Assembly (NCBI GenBank): GCA_964559835.1
Contig: CAZLJE010000076.1
Coordinates: forward strand, 1-7,384
Direction of reading: 5' to 3'
DNA from: DAISJI01 sp964559835
GTDB taxonomy: Bacteria; Acidobacteriota; Terriglobia; Terriglobales; Acidobacteriaceae
DNA length: 7,384 bases
In this document: in pieces, positions 6,295-7,384 of the stretch
Position numbering within the stretch: position 1 is the first letter of the stretch
How the letters are laid out: each line of letters starts with the position of its first letter
Translations under genes and position numbers: made by a program
Notes under the pieces: model-generated
Database searches by the model: none
What the model was told of the DNA's origin: nothing
Seen by the model: the letters and a program-made list of their open reading frames with translations, nothing else

Positions 6295-6443
6295 ATAACC
6301 GTGTCGGCGTTGTCAAGAGACACGTGGACCTCTGAGGGGTTTGCTTTTCCCTTCGTGGAGGTTTTTGCTTTTGTCTTCCGCTCATCGACCAAGGCCCGCT
6401 TTCAGAATCCTGCGGTAGACCCTTCGGTTCCACCACCATCTAT
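6286..6443. repeat. 11-bp direct repeat CCACCATCTAT bounding a 136-nt segment
   Basis: CCACCATCTAT occurs at 6286-6296 and at 6433-6443. The 136 nt between contain a consensus -35 hexamer TTGACA on the minus strand (6316-6311). The pair could be a trace of insertion or deletion, or two members of the same repeat family as the AGATG units; I cannot tell which. Confidence 0.45.
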
Positions 6444-6480
6444 TCGGTCAGGTAACTCCGATCATGATTCGTTGTTCAGA

Positions 6481-6505
6481 CTCCCGCTCCTTGCGGGAGG
6501 CAAGG
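6481..6505 (-). other. Two overlapping, mutually exclusive hairpins just past the transposase stop
   Basis: In plus-strand letters, CTCCCGC (6481-6487) can pair with GCGGGAG (6493-6499). Alternatively CCTTGC (6489-6494) can pair with GCAAGG (6500-6505). Each has a 5-nt loop and the two share bases, so only one can form at once. They begin 23 nt downstream of the transposase stop in its transcription direction. There is no U-tract after them. They may end the transcript, protect its 3' end, or belong to a structured RNA of the element. Confidence 0.55.
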
Positions 6506-6528
6506 CGCTCCATCAGCCCAACGGTGAT

Positions 6529-7384
6529 CTACGGCTGCACCAGGGTGGCCCTCGAGCTGCCTTGCATGCGAACCAGCTGCGTGTAGTTGATTTGGCGACG
6601 CAGCATCCAGTACATCCGCACCGCCAGTTTCCTGGCGATCGCGACCTTCGCCACGCTGCCGCCACGACGCAGCCTGAGCCGTTGATAATCCTGCCGTAAC
6701 TCCGGGTCCAAGCGTGCCGCTGTGTGTCCGGCTTCCACCAGCAACCCGCGCAGCATCGGATTGCCTTGTTTCGAGATCGCACCGAGCCTCTGGCGTCCAC
6801 CCGAGGAGTGTTCGCACGGATTCAGTCCCAGATAACTCACCAGTTGCTTGCTGCGTTGGAAGCGAGTGACCGGACCGACCATCAGCACGAACGCCAGCGA
6901 CGTCACCGGTCCTACTCCCGGATGGGTCATCAACCGCACCGCCTCGGCACTTCGGGCTGCTTGTTCGTTCACGGCCTGATCGAACTGTTGCAGCGAGGCG
7001 TCGACTTGGTCGAGCATGCGCAGCAACTCTTGCCGTCGCCGGCTCGCCCATAGGTCCAGGTTCAGCCCCTCTAACTCACGACGTCCCTTCTTGGTGAACA
7101 GTTGTTTTTTACGGCAGAGACCTTCGCCCATGGCCAGCGCATGCAGTTGATTGCCGACGGCATTGCGCATCCACACCAGCTTCTGCCGATGCCACAGCAG
7201 GTGTCGTACATCGCGCTCCTCCGTCGTCGGCCGCCACAGCCGCGGGAAGCGCCCGCTCAACAGCAGTTCCAGCAACAGGGCGGCATCGCGAGCATCTGTC
7301 TTCTGCTTTCGTACTGCCGAAGCGCGGATGCGTGCCGCGTCCCCAATCCACAACTCGTGTCCCAACTCCGCCAGCAGACGCTCG
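6529..7384 (-). CDS. IS110-family (DEDD) transposase, N-terminus outside the window
   Basis: Catalyses movement of an IS110-family element; characterised members are guided by a bridge RNA and use a RuvC-like DEDD domain with a C-terminal serine. The 285 visible residues are open to the right edge (first full codons ERLLAE), so the TTG at 7365 is an internal Leu. KTDARDA (visible residues 28-34) holds the last two acidic residues of the DEDD set, Asp30 and Asp33; the first Asp and the Glu lie outside. A helical, coiled-coil-like stretch (about 110-145) follows. The Transposase_20 (PF02371-type) part begins at THPGVGPVTSLAF and includes SYLGLNP and GAISKQGNPMLRGLL. Ser204 in ISKQGN is the likely nucleophile. 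The frame is intact through the TAG. About 80-100 N-terminal residues are missing only because the window ends. Confidence 0.93.
   Translation of the reverse strand, partial: ERLLAELGHELWIGDAARIRASAVRKQKTDARDAALLLELLLSGRFPRLWRPTTEERDVRHLLWHRQKLVWMRNAVGNQLHALAMGEGLCRKKQLFTKKGRRELEGLNLDLWASRRRQELLRMLDQVDASLQQFDQAVNEQAARSAEAVRLMTHPGVGPVTSLAFVLMVGPVTRFQRSKQLVSYLGLNPCEHSSGGRQRLGAISKQGNPMLRGLLVEAGHTAARLDPELRQDYQRLRLRRGGSVAKVAIARKLAVRMYWMLRRQINYTQLVRMQGSSRATLVQP
6529..7384 (-). mobile_element. IS110-family insertion sequence, partial
   Basis: Inferred from the transposase; the stated extent is the minimum. The upstream end of the element is outside the window. The downstream end lies somewhere left of 6529 but cannot be placed, because IS110 elements generally lack clear terminal inverted repeats and obvious target duplications. 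IS110 versus IS1111 subgroup is not decided by what is visible. Confidence 0.8.

Larger units (their letters stand above)
5736..6528. other. 793-nt non-coding stretch between glgP and the IS110 transposase
   Basis: I see no convincing gene here on either strand. The left part (5736-5860) has no clear terminator after glgP. The middle (5869-6003) holds short repeats, a bulged hairpin and a 10-bp GC palindrome (5992-6001). Around 6140-6195 the sequence is A+T-rich with several -10-like hexamers, including a perfect TATAAT on the minus strand (6192-6187) but no matching -35. From 6206 to 6296 there is a repeat cluster. The part nearest the transposase (6297-6528) must contain the element's downstream non-coding end, but I cannot place its boundary. 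Confidence 0.7.

Noticed and set aside
6206..6296. CRISPR array
   Set aside because: Units are too short, diverged and unevenly spaced, with no constant repeat or unique spacers, and no cas gene is nearby.
6180..6392. 70-codon frame on the minus strand (VDERKTKAKTSTKGKANPS at its start)
   Set aside because: It needs a TTG start without a ribosome site, and its second half is translated directly from the inverted repeat and AGATG units, so it is unlikely to be a gene.

Overview
The window reads as a G+C-rich bacterial chromosome segment with housekeeping and carbohydrate genes on both strands, and an insertion sequence at its right edge. The gene content, the secreted aldose epimerase and the style of the intergenic repeats suggest Acidobacteriota (Koribacter/Terriglobia-like). 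This is inference only: the window has no rRNA or other phylogenetic marker I can place securely.

Layout, left to right. (1) On the minus strand, read right to left, is a run of four genes: a gamma-class carbonic anhydrase-like protein (2289-1774), a two-helix membrane protein 3 nt after it (1770-1543), histidyl-tRNA synthetase hisS (1454-165), and the first codons of a TypA/BipA-type GTPase. That last gene starts at a TTG at 26-24 behind a good Shine-Dalgarno and leaves through the left edge. (2) At 2479-2709 on the plus strand is a short protein with one N-terminal membrane helix and a proline-rich tail. It converges on a secreted aldose 1-epimerase (galM-like, 3884-2763, minus). Between them lies a perfect 13-bp stem-loop that probably terminates both. 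(3) Divergent from galM is a compact alpha-glucan phosphorylase (glgP-like, 3990-5735, plus). (4) A 793-bp non-coding stretch (5736-6528) carries several repeat structures. (5) An IS110-family (DEDD) transposase on the minus strand (6529-7384) is cut by the right edge and lacks its N-terminus.

The epimerase and the phosphorylase share a short divergent promoter region. Both act on glucose or glucan: the phosphorylase releases glucose-1-phosphate inside the cell, and the epimerase interconverts sugar anomers outside it. They may respond to the same carbon supply, but the sequence shows no operator that proves this. The carbonic anhydrase-like gene and the membrane protein look translationally linked; hisS and typA may be read through from them.

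I did not find a convincing undescribed multi-gene system. The least explained part is the non-coding stretch between glgP and the IS110 transposase. It has iterated AGATG-type units, a bulged hairpin, an 11-bp direct repeat, and two mutually exclusive hairpins just past the transposase stop. IS110 elements are known to use a non-coding bridge RNA, so this flank deserves a closer look.
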